A stretch of DNA of 35,283 nucleotides from Caldilineae bacterium (GCA_011176545.1 DUEN01000005.1:18568-53850); one strand, 5' to 3'. Counted from the stretch's first letter, positions 23,505 to 32,069 are shown. A program made the numbers and translations. Notes: generated from the letters alone by a model not told the origin.

Positions 23505-24950
23505 ATGGTCCAGACGATGCCACGGGAGCCGCTGGATCGCAAGGCTCGTATGAAGATCCCCCATCAGCCGGTGCCGATGCAGCCGCCGGAGCAGCGCATC
23601 CATAATTTCGAAGAGGTCTGCCTGGGATACGACGCCCAGACCGCGATGATCGAGGCCATGCGATGTCTGAGGTGTCCCCAGCCTAAGTGCAGCCAGGCGT
23701 GTCCGCTACATAACGATATCCCGCGAGCGATGAAGTTCATCGCCGAGGGGGATTTTCTGGCCGCCGCGGCGGTGTATGAGGAGACCAGTAATCTTCCTCA
23801 GATCTGCGGCCGGGTATGTCCCCAGGAGCGGTTATGCGAGGGGGCCTGCGTAAGAAGCAAGCGCGAGGAGCCCGTCGCCCTGGGGAAGCTGGAGGCTTTC
23901 GTCTCCGATTACAAACGGGAGCATGGGACGTTCACCTTCACGCCGCCTCCGCCTACCGGCAGGAAGGTCGCGGTGATCGGATCCGGGCCGGCCGGCCTCA
24001 GCGCCGCGGATGAGCTGGTCAAACGTGGACATGCCGTGACGATCTTCGAGAGATGGCCGTATCCGGGCGGGCTGCTCGTGTATGGCATCCCTCGCTTTAA
24101 ATTGCCCCTGCGCGTGGTCGAGGCTAAGATCGAGGAACTGAAACAGAAGGGCGTCCAGTTCCGTTGCAACACGTGTGTAGGCAAGGATATGCCCTTTGAG
24201 GAGCTCCTCGAAAACTTCGACGCCGTGTTCATCGCCGTGGGGGCGAACTACCCTGTGCCTTTGAAGGTCCCAGGCGCCGATCTCAAAGGGATTTACACGG
24301 CCAACGACTGGCTGGTGCGCTCCCATGTCCCGCCGGAGTTACGCCCGGAGACATTGCGTACGCCGCTTGAGGTAGGAAAGCATGTGGCCGTCATCGGCGG
24401 CGGAGACACGGCGATGGATTGCGCCCGCACCGCGTTGCGTTTGGGCTGTGAGACGTCCACGATCTACTATCGGCGCACCGAGGTCGAGATGCCAGGAAAC
24501 AAGCGCGAGCGCGCTCTGGCCGCGGAGGAGGGAGTGCGGTTTGAATATCTGGTCGCTCCTGTGCGGTTCATCGGCAATGATGAGGGACATGTTAAGGCTA
24601 TGGAGTTGATCCGTATGGAGCTGGGGGAGCCGGACGAGTCAGGGCGGCGTCGCCCCATCCCCATCGAGGGCTCGGAGTTCACCGTTCCGATAGATACGGT
24701 CGTGCTGGCGCTGGGGTATTGGCCTGAGCCGATGTGGGAGGAGTTGGGCAAGAAGTTGGGGTTGGAGACGCATGACTGGGGCCTGTTGACCGTGGACCCG
24801 GAGACAGGGGCCACGTCACTGCCGGGCGTCTTCGCTGGCGGCGATGCGGTCGTCGGCCCCGATCTGGTGAGCACCGCGATGGCGTCGGCCCGCCGGGCGG
24901 CGGTCGCCATCGATCAGTATCTGGCGGAGAAGGCATCTGTCGCGGCGTAG
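23505..24950 (+). CDS. gltD: NAD(P)H-dependent glutamate synthase small-subunit-like flavoprotein
   Basis: The 481-residue product is of normal GltD length. The N-terminus carries the Fe-S ligands MRCLRCPQPKCSQACPLHNDIP and ICGRVCPQERLCEGACVR; the FAD-binding site is VAVIGSGPAGLSAADEL, followed by PYPGGLLVYGIPRFKLP. The NAD(P)H site is HVAVIGGGDTAMDCARTALRLG, and the closing FAD motif is LPGVFAGGDAVVGPDLV. In glutamate synthase this subunit passes electrons from NADPH to the GltB subunit. No gltB is here, so it may act as a stand-alone oxidoreductase or pair with a distant subunit. ATG at 23505 has AGGAGG 5 bases before it; an in-frame ATG at 23457 is less suitable. A strong terminator follows. 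Confidence 0.9.
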   Translation: MVQTMPREPLDRKARMKIPHQPVPMQPPEQRIHNFEEVCLGYDAQTAMIEAMRCLRCPQPKCSQACPLHNDIPRAMKFIAEGDFLAAAAVYEETSNLPQICGRVCPQERLCEGACVRSKREEPVALGKLEAFVSDYKREHGTFTFTPPPPTGRKVAVIGSGPAGLSAADELVKRGHAVTIFERWPYPGGLLVYGIPRFKLPLRVVEAKIEELKQKGVQFRCNTCVGKDMPFEELLENFDAVFIAVGANYPVPLKVPGADLKGIYTANDWLVRSHVPPELRPETLRTPLEVGKHVAVIGGGDTAMDCARTALRLGCETSTIYYRRTEVEMPGNKRERALAAEEGVRFEYLVAPVRFIGNDEGHVKAMELIRMELGEPDESGRRRPIPIEGSEFTVPIDTVVLALGYWPEPMWEELGKKLGLETHDWGLLTVDPETGATSLPGVFAGGDAVVGPDLVSTAMASARRAAVAIDQYLAEKASVAA

Positions 24951-25042
24951 CCTATAAAGGAGGGTGTCTTTCGTGACCTAGTAGCGTAGCGGCCCTGCTT
25001 GCTGAGCTGCTACATCTGTATGCTCCCCGAAAATGGAGCCTG

Positions 25043-25088
25043 AGCCAGGCCCTGAGAGGACATTGGCCTCGGGGCCTGGCTTTCTTTT
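25043..25088 (+). terminator. Strong intrinsic terminator
   Basis: AGCCAGGCCCTGAG (25043-25056) pairs with CTCGGGGCCTGGCT (25068-25081) over 14 bp with one G-U pair, followed directly by TTCTTTTG. It ends the flavoprotein transcript. The preceding 90 bases also contain a GTAGC.../GCTGCTAC stem-like segment near 24990-25013. Confidence 0.85.
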
Positions 25089-25140
25089 GAGGTCGAGCAC
25101 TCAGGTGTCCAGATCAGGAGAATGAAAAGTTGGCCCCACA

Positions 25141-25163
25141 GGGCACGACATCGTGTCGTGCCC
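25141..25163. repeat. Intergenic palindrome, GGGCACGACA type
   Basis: GGGCACGACA (25141-25150) and TGTCGTGCCC (25154-25163) are perfect arms around TCG, followed by CACCTCTAC, which recalls the terminal TAC of the palindrome family. Confidence 0.7.
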
Positions 25164-25213
25164 CACCTCTACAATTGAGTCCCCTTCTCCTGGCGGGCAA
25201 GGGGAGGTCTCAG

Positions 25214-25219
25214 TATAAT
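25214..25219 (+). promoter_or_regulatory. -10 box of the glycosyltransferase gene
   Basis: A perfect TATAAT lies 59 bases before the chosen start codon. No good -35 box is visible at the usual distance, so the promoter may need an activator. Confidence 0.35.
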
Positions 25220-25277
25220 ACCCTTTGCGGCTATGGAGGACTGTGTTCACCGAGGTCAAGGGCTAAGGATCCCCCAG

Positions 25278-27335
25278 ATGATGGTTAAGTGGAATCGGCG
25301 TGATTGGCTCATCCTGTTGTTGGTTACCATCCTGGCAGCCTCCCTGCGGTTCTATAAGCTGGGTGTTGTCCCCCCTGGCTTCCAGTTCGACGAGGCCTTC
25401 AACGCCCTCGATGCTTTGAGGGTCCTGAAAGGGGAACGGCCCCTCTTTCTGCCGGATAACTATGGGCGTGAGGTATTGTATACCTATTACCAGGCCGCGT
25501 TGGCGGCCCTCTTCGGCCTGAACCTTTACACCTTACGTCTGGCCTCGGCCCTGGCGGGCATCCTGACCGTCCCCATCTCCTATCTCCTGCTGCGGATGAT
25601 GTTGCGCCAGGATGCCCGGCGTGTGGCGGCGTTCACCAGCTTCGCTCTCGCCATCAGCTTCTGGCACCTGCATTTTAGCCATTATGGCATCCGCGTTATC
25701 CTTATGCCGCTCATCTTCAGCGGCGTCTGTGGGTTCTTTTGGCTGGCCACATATAAGGGAAAGATGTGGGCTTATCTGATCAGTGGCCTCTTTGTGGGGC
25801 TCAGCGTGTGGAATCATCCTACCGGTCGGATCATACCTTTCGTGTTGATCGGGTATACGCTTTGGCTCCTGGCCCGCCATCGCGATAAGCCCGTGAAGCA
25901 TAAGATCCGCCTGATCCTCGGCTTGGGGTTGACCGGAGGGGTCGCCCTTCTGATCTTTTTGCCTCTCGGGCTCTATTTCTATCATCACCCCGCGCTTTTC
26001 ACCTCTCACGTCAGCGCCGTTTCCGTCTTCGATGAGGATATCAGTGGTGGCAGGCCGTTGCTGGCTTTGCTCCGTAACATTGTGCGAGTGGTGGGGATGT
26101 TCAGCGTCCGCGGCGATGCGGAGTGGATCCATAACCTGGCCGGCCGCCCCGTCTTCGATCCCCTGATGTCGATCTCCTTCTGGCTGGGCGTATACCTATG
26201 GGCGCGGCGCATCGTGAGAGGGGATAATCCCGATCGCGATGCACTCGTCTTGTTGGCGTTGTGGAGCGGGGTGATGTTGCTCCCGTCCGTCTTCAGTGAC
26301 GCTGCCCCTAACTTCTCTCGCACGCTGCCGGCCTTGCCCGCCCTCTTCGTCGCGGTCGGCCTGGGGCTCAACGCGCTCATGGGGCTGGACCGATATCGCC
26401 GTCCTCTGGTGAGTGGGATCGTCGCAGTGATCCTGTTCGTCAGCTTAGGGCTCAACGCGCGTGACTATTTCATACGCTTCCCGCGATCCCCGGAGACTTA
26501 CTACGCCTATGATGTCGATAAACTGGACGCCTGGGCTTACCTGGAGCCGCTCACGGCGGATTATCAGGTTTATCTCTCCAAGCTCTGGGCGGAACACGGG
26601 ACCATCCGCTACCTGACGCGCAAAAGTGACGTGAAGCCACTGGGGCTTGACAACTTCGTGGATACGGTGGTGCTCCCGCCGGCCGGCCGAGGGGCGGTCT
26701 ATGCCTTCCCCGCTGAGCAGGTAGCCTACGCGGAGCGTCTCGCCCAGATTTGGCGCGGGCAGGCCACGTTGGAACGAGTGATGGATGCCCAGGGACAACC
26801 GTTGCTGGCCGTCGTCATCGTGCAGCCGGAGGCTCTGGCGGATTGGCCGCCTACCCTCAAGCCGTCCGTCTCGCTGGAGGCCAGGTTCCAGGAAGGCCCG
26901 TCCCTGGTAGGGATGTATGGGGCCATGGAGGCGGGAGAGATTGTGCTCTTCTGGCGGGCGGATCAACGGATGCGCCGCAGCCTCACCGCGTTTATACACT
27001 TGCTTGACAGAGACCGGCGGCGGGTGGGACAGGTGGACAAGCTACCTGGGAACGGAGGATATCCAACGACGCGCTGGTCCCCAGGTGAGCGCGTGATCGA
27101 ACGATACCGGCCGCAGGTGGATCCCTGCGCGGGCGGGGAGGAAGTTTATGTAACGGTGGGATGGTACGATTTAGCCGCCGGCGTTGAGCGCATCCCTCGA
27201 GTGGACGCGCCCGGTGATTCGGTGATGGCCGGCCGCCTCCTCCTCCCTGTGCGCTCCTATCCTGTGGACGCCTTGACGCCCCCCCTATCTCATCGACCAG
27301 CAGATTCGGGAGGGGCTGATTCTGTGGGGTTATGA
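25278..27335 (+). CDS. GT39/ArnT-like membrane glycosyltransferase, proximal part of a frameshifted gene
   Basis: The 685 visible residues begin with a membrane span (WLILLLVTILAASLRF) followed by GVVPPGFQFDEAFNALDALR, whose acidic DE pair sits in the first outer loop as in GT-C lipid-dependent glycosyltransferases. There are about ten spans to residue ~405, then a soluble part with a beta-sandwich segment (AFIHLLDRDRRRVGQVD, WSPGERVIERY). The frame ends 50 bases after a C7 run (27279-27285), while the +1 frame continues the same domain style for 270 residues, so the gene is split. ATG at 25278 is preceded by AAGGAT; an ATG at 25233 lacks a binding site. The acceptor sugar or protein is unknown. 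Confidence 0.8.
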   Translation: MMVKWNRRDWLILLLVTILAASLRFYKLGVVPPGFQFDEAFNALDALRVLKGERPLFLPDNYGREVLYTYYQAALAALFGLNLYTLRLASALAGILTVPISYLLLRMMLRQDARRVAAFTSFALAISFWHLHFSHYGIRVILMPLIFSGVCGFFWLATYKGKMWAYLISGLFVGLSVWNHPTGRIIPFVLIGYTLWLLARHRDKPVKHKIRLILGLGLTGGVALLIFLPLGLYFYHHPALFTSHVSAVSVFDEDISGGRPLLALLRNIVRVVGMFSVRGDAEWIHNLAGRPVFDPLMSISFWLGVYLWARRIVRGDNPDRDALVLLALWSGVMLLPSVFSDAAPNFSRTLPALPALFVAVGLGLNALMGLDRYRRPLVSGIVAVILFVSLGLNARDYFIRFPRSPETYYAYDVDKLDAWAYLEPLTADYQVYLSKLWAEHGTIRYLTRKSDVKPLGLDNFVDTVVLPPAGRGAVYAFPAEQVAYAERLAQIWRGQATLERVMDAQGQPLLAVVIVQPEALADWPPTLKPSVSLEARFQEGPSLVGMYGAMEAGEIVLFWRADQRMRRSLTAFIHLLDRDRRRVGQVDKLPGNGGYPTTRWSPGERVIERYRPQVDPCAGGEEVYVTVGWYDLAAGVERIPRVDAPGDSVMAGRLLLPVRSYPVDALTPPLSHRPADSGGADSVGL

Positions 27336-28104
27336 CCTCGGCTTTGACGGTGAGTTGCAGCCCGGCTCACCGATCCGTCTGGACCTCTACTGGCGCGGCG
27401 AGCGAGAGGCAGCGAATGAGGAGCTGGCGATTTTGCTGGAGGGCGATGAAAAAACCTCTTCCCAGACGCTCGTATTATGGGAGGGCCCACTTGCGCCCTC
27501 ATCTCATCTGTACTGGAAGCCCGACGAGGCCTTCTGTCGTCGGCTGCGGATGCGTCTCCCCATGGATATCTCCCCGGGCCAGTACAGGCTGCTGGTAAGG
27601 GTCTCTGACGTGACCTTGCCCCTCAGGGAACTGACCTTGGGGCCCTCCACCCGTCGTTTCGACGTGCCTCCCGTCTCCCGCGAGGTCGATGCCATGTTAG
27701 GGGAGTGGGTGCGGCTTGTGGGGTTCGATGTGACCTCGGGGGTAGAGCCGGGTCGCCCGTTGACGGTGACGCTCGTATGGCAGACTATCGCCACAACGCC
27801 GCATAGCTATACGGCGTTCGTGCACCTGTTGGATGAGACAGGACGCATCGTCGCTCAATCGGATGCCATCCCGGCCGGCGGTTATGCCACGCATCGATGG
27901 GTACCTGGCGAGGTGGTCGTGGATCCGCATCCCCTGACCCCATCTCCCGAAGCCGGGGATCTCCTGAGCGGTCCGGAGCGCACATACCGCCTGGTCGCGG
28001 GGCTCTATGACCCTGTGACCGGCCGCCGAGTGCCCGCCTGGGATGCGCGGCAAGAGCCTATCCCGGACGGCGCCGTCCCCCTCGGGGAGATCACGCTACC
28101 CTGA
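27283..28104 (+). pseudogene. Distal part of the frameshifted glycosyltransferase (beta-sandwich domains)
   Basis: From the C7 run onward the +1 frame reads YLIDQQIREGLILWGYDLGF and stays open to 28104. It contains a second beta-sandwich repeat (AFVHLLDETGRIVAQSD, YATHRWVPGEVVVDPH) closely like the one before the break (AFIHLLDRDRRRVGQVD, YPTTRWSPGERVIERY). Removing one C joins the two halves into one protein of about 940 residues. A TTG at 27355 could start it as a separate gene, but there is no ribosome-binding site and the frame is open across it. A sequencing error, a true mutation or a slippery phase-variable tract all fit. Confidence 0.7.
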
Positions 28105-28115
28105 TCGAGCGCGAA

Positions 28116-28139
28116 AGGGGCGACCGGCCGGTCGCCCCT
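28116..28139. repeat. Perfect 24-bp intergenic palindrome
   Basis: AGGGGCGACCGG followed directly by CCGGTCGCCCCT, a perfect palindrome with no spacer and the GCCCCTAC ending of the palindrome family (to 28141). It begins 11 bases after the glycosyltransferase stop. Confidence 0.8.
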
Positions 28140-28189
28140 ACATTCGTACTTGGAATAGGCAACATCCCGCTTCCTTAAAGGCGTGTTTT

Positions 28190-28283
28190 GCAGGGGAACA
28201 CGGCCATGCGCCCCTACAAACGCCCGTTCTGATAGGACGAGGCATGTCTCGCCTCTACATGTGTCGTGTATGCCGATATGAGC
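28190..28283 (+). mobile_element. Composite palindromic repeat, copy B
   Basis: It consists of a 28-nt palindrome GCAGGGGAACACGG/CCATGCGCCCCTAC (28190-28217), the linker AAACGCCCGTTCT, a second 28-nt palindrome with GACGAGGC/GTCTCGCC arms (28231-28258), and the tail ATGTGTCGTGTAT...ATATGAGC (28259-28283). Copy A carries the same linker (inverted); copy C carries the same tail. No matching left terminal repeat is evident here. Confidence 0.65.
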
Positions 28284-28350
28284 GGCAAGCATTCCTCAGC
28301 TGAGGCCAGCGGCGGTTGAAAACGCGCCGCCTGGATGGCTCCGGTACCCT

Positions 28351-28860
28351 TCATCCCTCAGCGGATGGTTCGGCTTCTCCCTCCTCTTCCGGCTTAAACT
28401 TGATCAACACTGTCCACAGGCCGCGTTGGACCGTTTCGTCCTTCTGATTGAGGATGACCACCTTGAAGGTAACGTAGCCCCCGCCTAGGCGGCGCATGGG
28501 GCGCTTCTCCTGCACAGTGGCGCGCACGCGAATCGTGTCACCGATGCGAATCGGGGCGCGAAACTGCCAGTTCTCGATCTTCATGAAGGCGATAACGGTG
28601 TCCTCCATGAACCCTAGCCGCACAGCCAGGCCGGAGGCCACCGAGAGCCCCAGCAGCCCATGCGCGATGCGCTCGCCGAAAGGGGTCTGACGCGCGTACT
28701 CCGCGTCGGTATGGATCTGGTTCCAATCCCCCGTGAGCGCGGCGAAGGCGACGATATCGGCCTCCGTGATCGTGCGGCCGGGGCTGGTCACCTCATCGCC
28801 GATGGCGAACTCTTCAAAGTACAGTCCTCGACGTCGGGTCAGACGTAAAGTCTCGCTCAT
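28351..28860 (-). CDS. MaoC-family (hot-dog fold) dehydratase
   Basis: The 169-residue protein has the MaoC hydratase 2 pattern: YFEEFAIGDEVTSPGRTITEADIVAFAALTGD, then WNQIHTDAEYARQTPFGERIAHGLLGLSVASGL, with the conserved catalytic aspartate/asparagine and histidine (D-WN-IH) and the G-RIAHG hydratase motif. Such enzymes hydrate enoyl-CoA or act on related thioesters. ATG at 28860 is preceded by GAGGTG; an ATG at 28872 is the alternative. It starts 23 bases after the Gfo/Idh/MocA gene on the same strand and probably belongs to that operon, although the chemistry of the three genes does not form an obvious pathway. Confidence 0.9.
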   Translation of the reverse strand: MSETLRLTRRRGLYFEEFAIGDEVTSPGRTITEADIVAFAALTGDWNQIHTDAEYARQTPFGERIAHGLLGLSVASGLAVRLGFMEDTVIAFMKIENWQFRAPIRIGDTIRVRATVQEKRPMRRLGGGYVTFKVVILNQKDETVQRGLWTVLIKFKPEEEGEAEPSAEG

Positions 28861-28883
28861 GATACACCTCACGACGGCATGTG

Positions 28884-29927
28884 CTATGGCGATAGAAGTT
28901 CTGCGATATCCACCGGACCGCCGCGACGGGACGAGGCGATCGCGGCGCGGCTCATGGCGAAGCTCAACAGGTTGTCCTCAATCCACGTGATGGGTTGACG
29001 GTCTTCCACCAGGGCCTTCCCCATCTCGTACAGCGAATAGGCCAGGCCGGTATATGGCATCTCCGGGATAGGCAGGGGGATCTCCTCTAACTCGACCTCG
29101 TGTCCCTGATCCTCTTTCACGTATCGGACGAGCACAGGATCCGACTCTCCATCCCAGTGGATGGCCGCCTGGCTGCCCACGAACCGGCTCTCCCCAGGCC
29201 AGGAGGTCGGACGGCCGCGCGCCGCCCAGCATCCGAAGTAATTCACCTCAACCCCGCCGGTCATCTCAAAGAGCACGGAAGCGGCCGCTCGGCCTCGATA
29301 CCAGCTCCATGAGGGGTTGAACGAGCGGGCAACGACGCGGACGGGCTCCCGACCCGTGATGTAGCGTATAAGGTCGAAGTGATGGATGGCCATGTCGGCC
29401 AGGAGCACATCCTCCATCTCCTCACGCCAGCCGCCGAAGTGGGACGGGCGCTGGAAGTCCCAGTGGATGTATCCCAGGTCGCCGATCTGGCCTCCGGCGA
29501 TGGCGTTGCGGATCGCTTGGACCGATGGATGCCAGCGGTAATTCTGACTGACCATGAACTTCCGGTCGGGATGCTCCCGGCAGAGTTGACGGATCCGCAA
29601 CGCATCCTCCATGGTGTCCGCCAGGGGCTTCTCGCAGATCACATGGAGCCTCAGCTCGAACGCCTGGCGAACAAGAGGGAGGTGGAGATGGTTAGGCACG
29701 GCGATGATTGCTATGTCGGCCTGAGTACGTTCTCGCGCCAGGGCCAAGTCCTGGAAACGTCGCTCCTGGGGAATACCCAACTCCTGGCCGACGCGGGCTA
29801 GGACCCCAGCGTCGATATCTACCAACCCGGCCAGCTCAAACCCGGACACGGATGGGACGACTTGAGCCCATCCGCAGCCGATGCCGCCCACTCCGACGAC
29901 CAAAACCCGGTGGACATCCGAGCTCAT
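28884..29927 (-). CDS. Gfo/Idh/MocA-family oxidoreductase
   Basis: The 347-residue protein begins with a Rossmann motif (VLVVGVGGIGCGWAQVV), has VPNHLHLPLVRQAFE and the family signature ICEKPLADTMEDA with the catalytic-region lysine, and MAIHHFDLIRYITG in the C-terminal substrate domain, where the histidine is usually part of the active site. It should oxidise or epimerise a sugar or cyclitol with NAD(P). Its ATG overlaps the stop of the upstream isomerase gene (ATGA), which shows coupling. The substrate is unknown; glucosides, inositols and 3-keto sugars are typical for this pairing. Confidence 0.92.
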   Translation of the reverse strand: MSSDVHRVLVVGVGGIGCGWAQVVPSVSGFELAGLVDIDAGVLARVGQELGIPQERRFQDLALARERTQADIAIIAVPNHLHLPLVRQAFELRLHVICEKPLADTMEDALRIRQLCREHPDRKFMVSQNYRWHPSVQAIRNAIAGGQIGDLGYIHWDFQRPSHFGGWREEMEDVLLADMAIHHFDLIRYITGREPVRVVARSFNPSWSWYRGRAAASVLFEMTGGVEVNYFGCWAARGRPTSWPGESRFVGSQAAIHWDGESDPVLVRYVKEDQGHEVELEEIPLPIPEMPYTGLAYSLYEMGKALVEDRQPITWIEDNLLSFAMSRAAIASSRRGGPVDIAELLSP

Positions 29928-30751
29928 GAGCTCAACTCCTCCAAATATCCTCGGATCAGCGTCACGAAGCGCTCCAGCGCGACCTCGGTATCCGGCAACT
30001 CAGGATGCCAGGTCTTCTCCCATTCCAGGCACCAGCTCCCCTGATAGCCATCGGCGATGAGCAGCTGCATGATCTCCTTGATCGGAACGTCGCCATCGCC
30101 GGGCAGACACAGTTCGTGTCCCCCTGGTCCCTTCTCGGGGCGCAGATGACCGTCCTTAAGGTGGGTATGATAGACACGCCCTTGCAGGTGCTGGCAAGTC
30201 TCCTGGGGGGACTCGCCGAAGCGGAAGGGATGCATGATATCCCAGAGGGCGCCCACGGCCGGATGGTTCACCCGATTCAGGACGTCGCCGGTCACGGCGC
30301 CCAGGGAGAACGCGTCGTGGGTTTCCAGGACGATCTTGACATCCGCCTGGGCCGCGTATTCGCCGGCCTGACGCAGGGCATCGGCCATGGTGTCAAACAG
30401 CGCCTCTCGATCCGCATCCTCGGGATACTGACCGCCGAAGGTGCGGATGACCGGAGCCCCGACATCGACGGCCAAGTCCACATATCGCTTGATCGTATCC
30501 ACCTGCCCCTGCAGCGCATCGGGATCTACTTGAGCAAACCGGGTATAGGCGGTGATGGCCACGATCTGCAGGCCCGCGTCCTCAAAGCGGTGCCGCACAT
30601 CCCGGCGCTCAATCGGCGTGAACTCCGGCGAGATGTGTTGCCGATCGGCGCCTCGCAATTCGACGCCATCATACCCGTACTTCCGGGCGGCCCGAATGAC
30701 CTCCTGGATCGTCCAATCTGGACAGGCTAGCGTGCCGAAGCTGATCGTCAT
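29924..30751 (-). CDS. Sugar phosphate isomerase/epimerase-like TIM-barrel protein
   Basis: The 275-residue product belongs to the xylose-isomerase-like/AP endonuclease 2 superfamily: ISFGTLACPDWTIQEVIRAA at the start, YDGVELRG, VIRTFGGQYPEDADRE, KIVLETHDAFS (metal-binding glutamate and histidine), ALWDIMHPFRFGE, VYHTHLKDGH and WCLEWEKTWHPEL. The metal-binding E/D/H set is preserved. ATG at 30751 has GGAGGAGG close by; the frame is open upstream through a repeat element, which I exclude. It overlaps the dehydrogenase gene by four bases. Together they suggest catabolism of an unusual sugar. Confidence 0.92.
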   Translation of the reverse strand: MTISFGTLACPDWTIQEVIRAARKYGYDGVELRGADRQHISPEFTPIERRDVRHRFEDAGLQIVAITAYTRFAQVDPDALQGQVDTIKRYVDLAVDVGAPVIRTFGGQYPEDADREALFDTMADALRQAGEYAAQADVKIVLETHDAFSLGAVTGDVLNRVNHPAVGALWDIMHPFRFGESPQETCQHLQGRVYHTHLKDGHLRPEKGPGGHELCLPGDGDVPIKEIMQLLIADGYQGSWCLEWEKTWHPELPDTEVALERFVTLIRGYLEELSS

Positions 30752-30811
30752 ATGCCTCCTCCATGCAAAGAGATGCAGGAGCAAGATATACCCTCGCCCC
30801 ATTTGTATTCC

Positions 30812-30911
30812 GCTCATATTTGTAGGGGCACACGGCCGTGCGCCCCTACAAATCATCCAAAGTAAGACGTCGCCTCGTCTCTGTAATGTGTCGTGTATAC
30901 CAAATATGAGC
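30812..30911 (+). mobile_element. MITE-like composite palindromic element, copy C, with perfect 11-bp terminal inverted repeats
   Basis: GCTCATATTTG (30812-30822) is repeated inverted as CAAATATGAGC (30901-30911). Between them lie the 28-nt palindrome GTAGGGGCACACGG/CCGTGCGCCCCTAC (30822-30849), a linker, a degenerate second palindrome (GTAAGACG...CGTCTCTGTAA, about 30862-30886) and the tail ATGTGTCGTGTAT shared with copy B. It is 100 bp long and non-coding, in the 235-base gap upstream of the isomerase gene. No target duplication is obvious. Confidence 0.7.
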
Positions 30912-30986
30912 ACTGTATTTTCACGAGATGAGCGCGTAACGGCCGAGGAGCCGTGACCCCTCGGCCGCCATATGGCCAGGTTGCGT

Positions 30987-31949
30987 CTACTTCCAGGCGC
31001 TCAGCTCATCGAGCGTCTGCTTCTCTTCGGGGGTGAGGCGCACCTCCACCGCTCCTATGAGCTCGGTCAGCTGCTCGACCGTGTTGGCACCGATGATCGG
31101 CGAGGTGATCACCGGGTCGGCCAGCAACCAGGCCAGGGCGATCTGGGCGATCGTCTTCCCCCGCTCTTTCCCCATCTCCTCCAGCTTATCGATGAGGGCA
31201 AAATTGCGATCAGAGAAGTATCGCTCCTTGATGCCCTGGGCGCGCGGGGTATCGGGCAGAGGCTGTCCCTTGCGATATTTGCCTGTCAGGAAGCCCCCAG
31301 CCAGCGGGGAATAGGGGATCACGCCGATGCCGTAAGTCTGGCAGACATCCCGCAGCTCCCGCTCGAATTCGGCGCGATGGACCAAGTTGTAATGGGGCTG
31401 CAGCGAGTCATAGCGAACGATCCCCAGCCTGTCACTGGTCCAAAGCGCCTCCATGAGCCGCCACGCCGGATAGTTAGAGCATCCTACATAGCGCACTTTG
31501 CCCTGATGGACCAGATCGTCCAGGGCCCGCAAAGTCTCATCGATAGGGGTCTCCGGATCAAACCAGTGGGTCTGATACAGATCGATGTAATCCGTCTGCA
31601 AGCGCCGTAGGGAGTCTTCCACCGCCTTCATAATATGCGCGCGGCTCAGCCCCTCGCCGTTGGGGCCCTCCCACATGCGTCCCCGCACCTTCGTGGCCAG
31701 CACGATCTGATGTCGATTCTTGCGCGCCTTCATCCACTCGCCGATGATGGTCTCGGAGACCCCACCAGGGTTGCCCTCCACCCATCGGGAATAGACGTCG
31801 GCCGTGTCGAGGAAATTCCCCCCGGCCTCTACGAACGCGTCCATCACCCGGAACGCCTGTTCCCTGGTGGCCGTCCACCCCCACTGCATCGTCCCCAAAC
31901 ATAGCTCAGAGACCTTCAATCCGGTGCGTCCTAGCCGTCGGTATTCCAT
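30987..31949 (-). CDS. Aldo/keto reductase
   Basis: The 320-residue protein is a typical AKR of the potassium-channel-beta/YajO-like group. It starts [25 protein letters not shown], with the catalytic set in [12 protein letters not shown] (Asp and Tyr), [11 protein letters not shown] (Lys) and [11 protein letters not shown] (His). NADP-binding motifs follow: [37 protein letters not shown] and [12 protein letters not shown]. It reduces carbonyls of sugars or aldehydes with NADPH, or works in reverse. AGGAG stands 6 bases before ATG. It is on the same strand as, but about 235 bases upstream of, the isomerase/dehydrogenase operon, so a shared role is possible but unproven. Confidence 0.94.
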   Translation of the reverse strand: MEYRRLGRTGLKVSELCLGTMQWGWTATREQAFRVMDAFVEAGGNFLDTADVYSRWVEGNPGGVSETIIGEWMKARKNRHQIVLATKVRGRMWEGPNGEGLSRAHIMKAVEDSLRRLQTDYIDLYQTHWFDPETPIDETLRALDDLVHQGKVRYVGCSNYPAWRLMEALWTSDRLGIVRYDSLQPHYNLVHRAEFERELRDVCQTYGIGVIPYSPLAGGFLTGKYRKGQPLPDTPRAQGIKERYFSDRNFALIDKLEEMGKERGKTIAQIALAWLLADPVITSPIIGANTVEQLTELIGAVEVRLTPEEKQTLDELSAWK

Positions 31950-32069
31950 GTCATCTCCTGGTAGTGTAAGTCTGAAGGGAACGAGATGCGGTGCCCCATA
32001 AGCTTCAATTCAACGCCATGGACGAATTTGTTGAGGTTTGGATTGGCTGCTTACGGTTCCATGGGGCTG

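Noticed and set aside
28116-28283. CRISPR array in the repeat-rich gap after the glycosyltransferase
   Set aside because: The units are palindromes of differing sequence without regular spacers or direct repeats; no cas genes are nearby.
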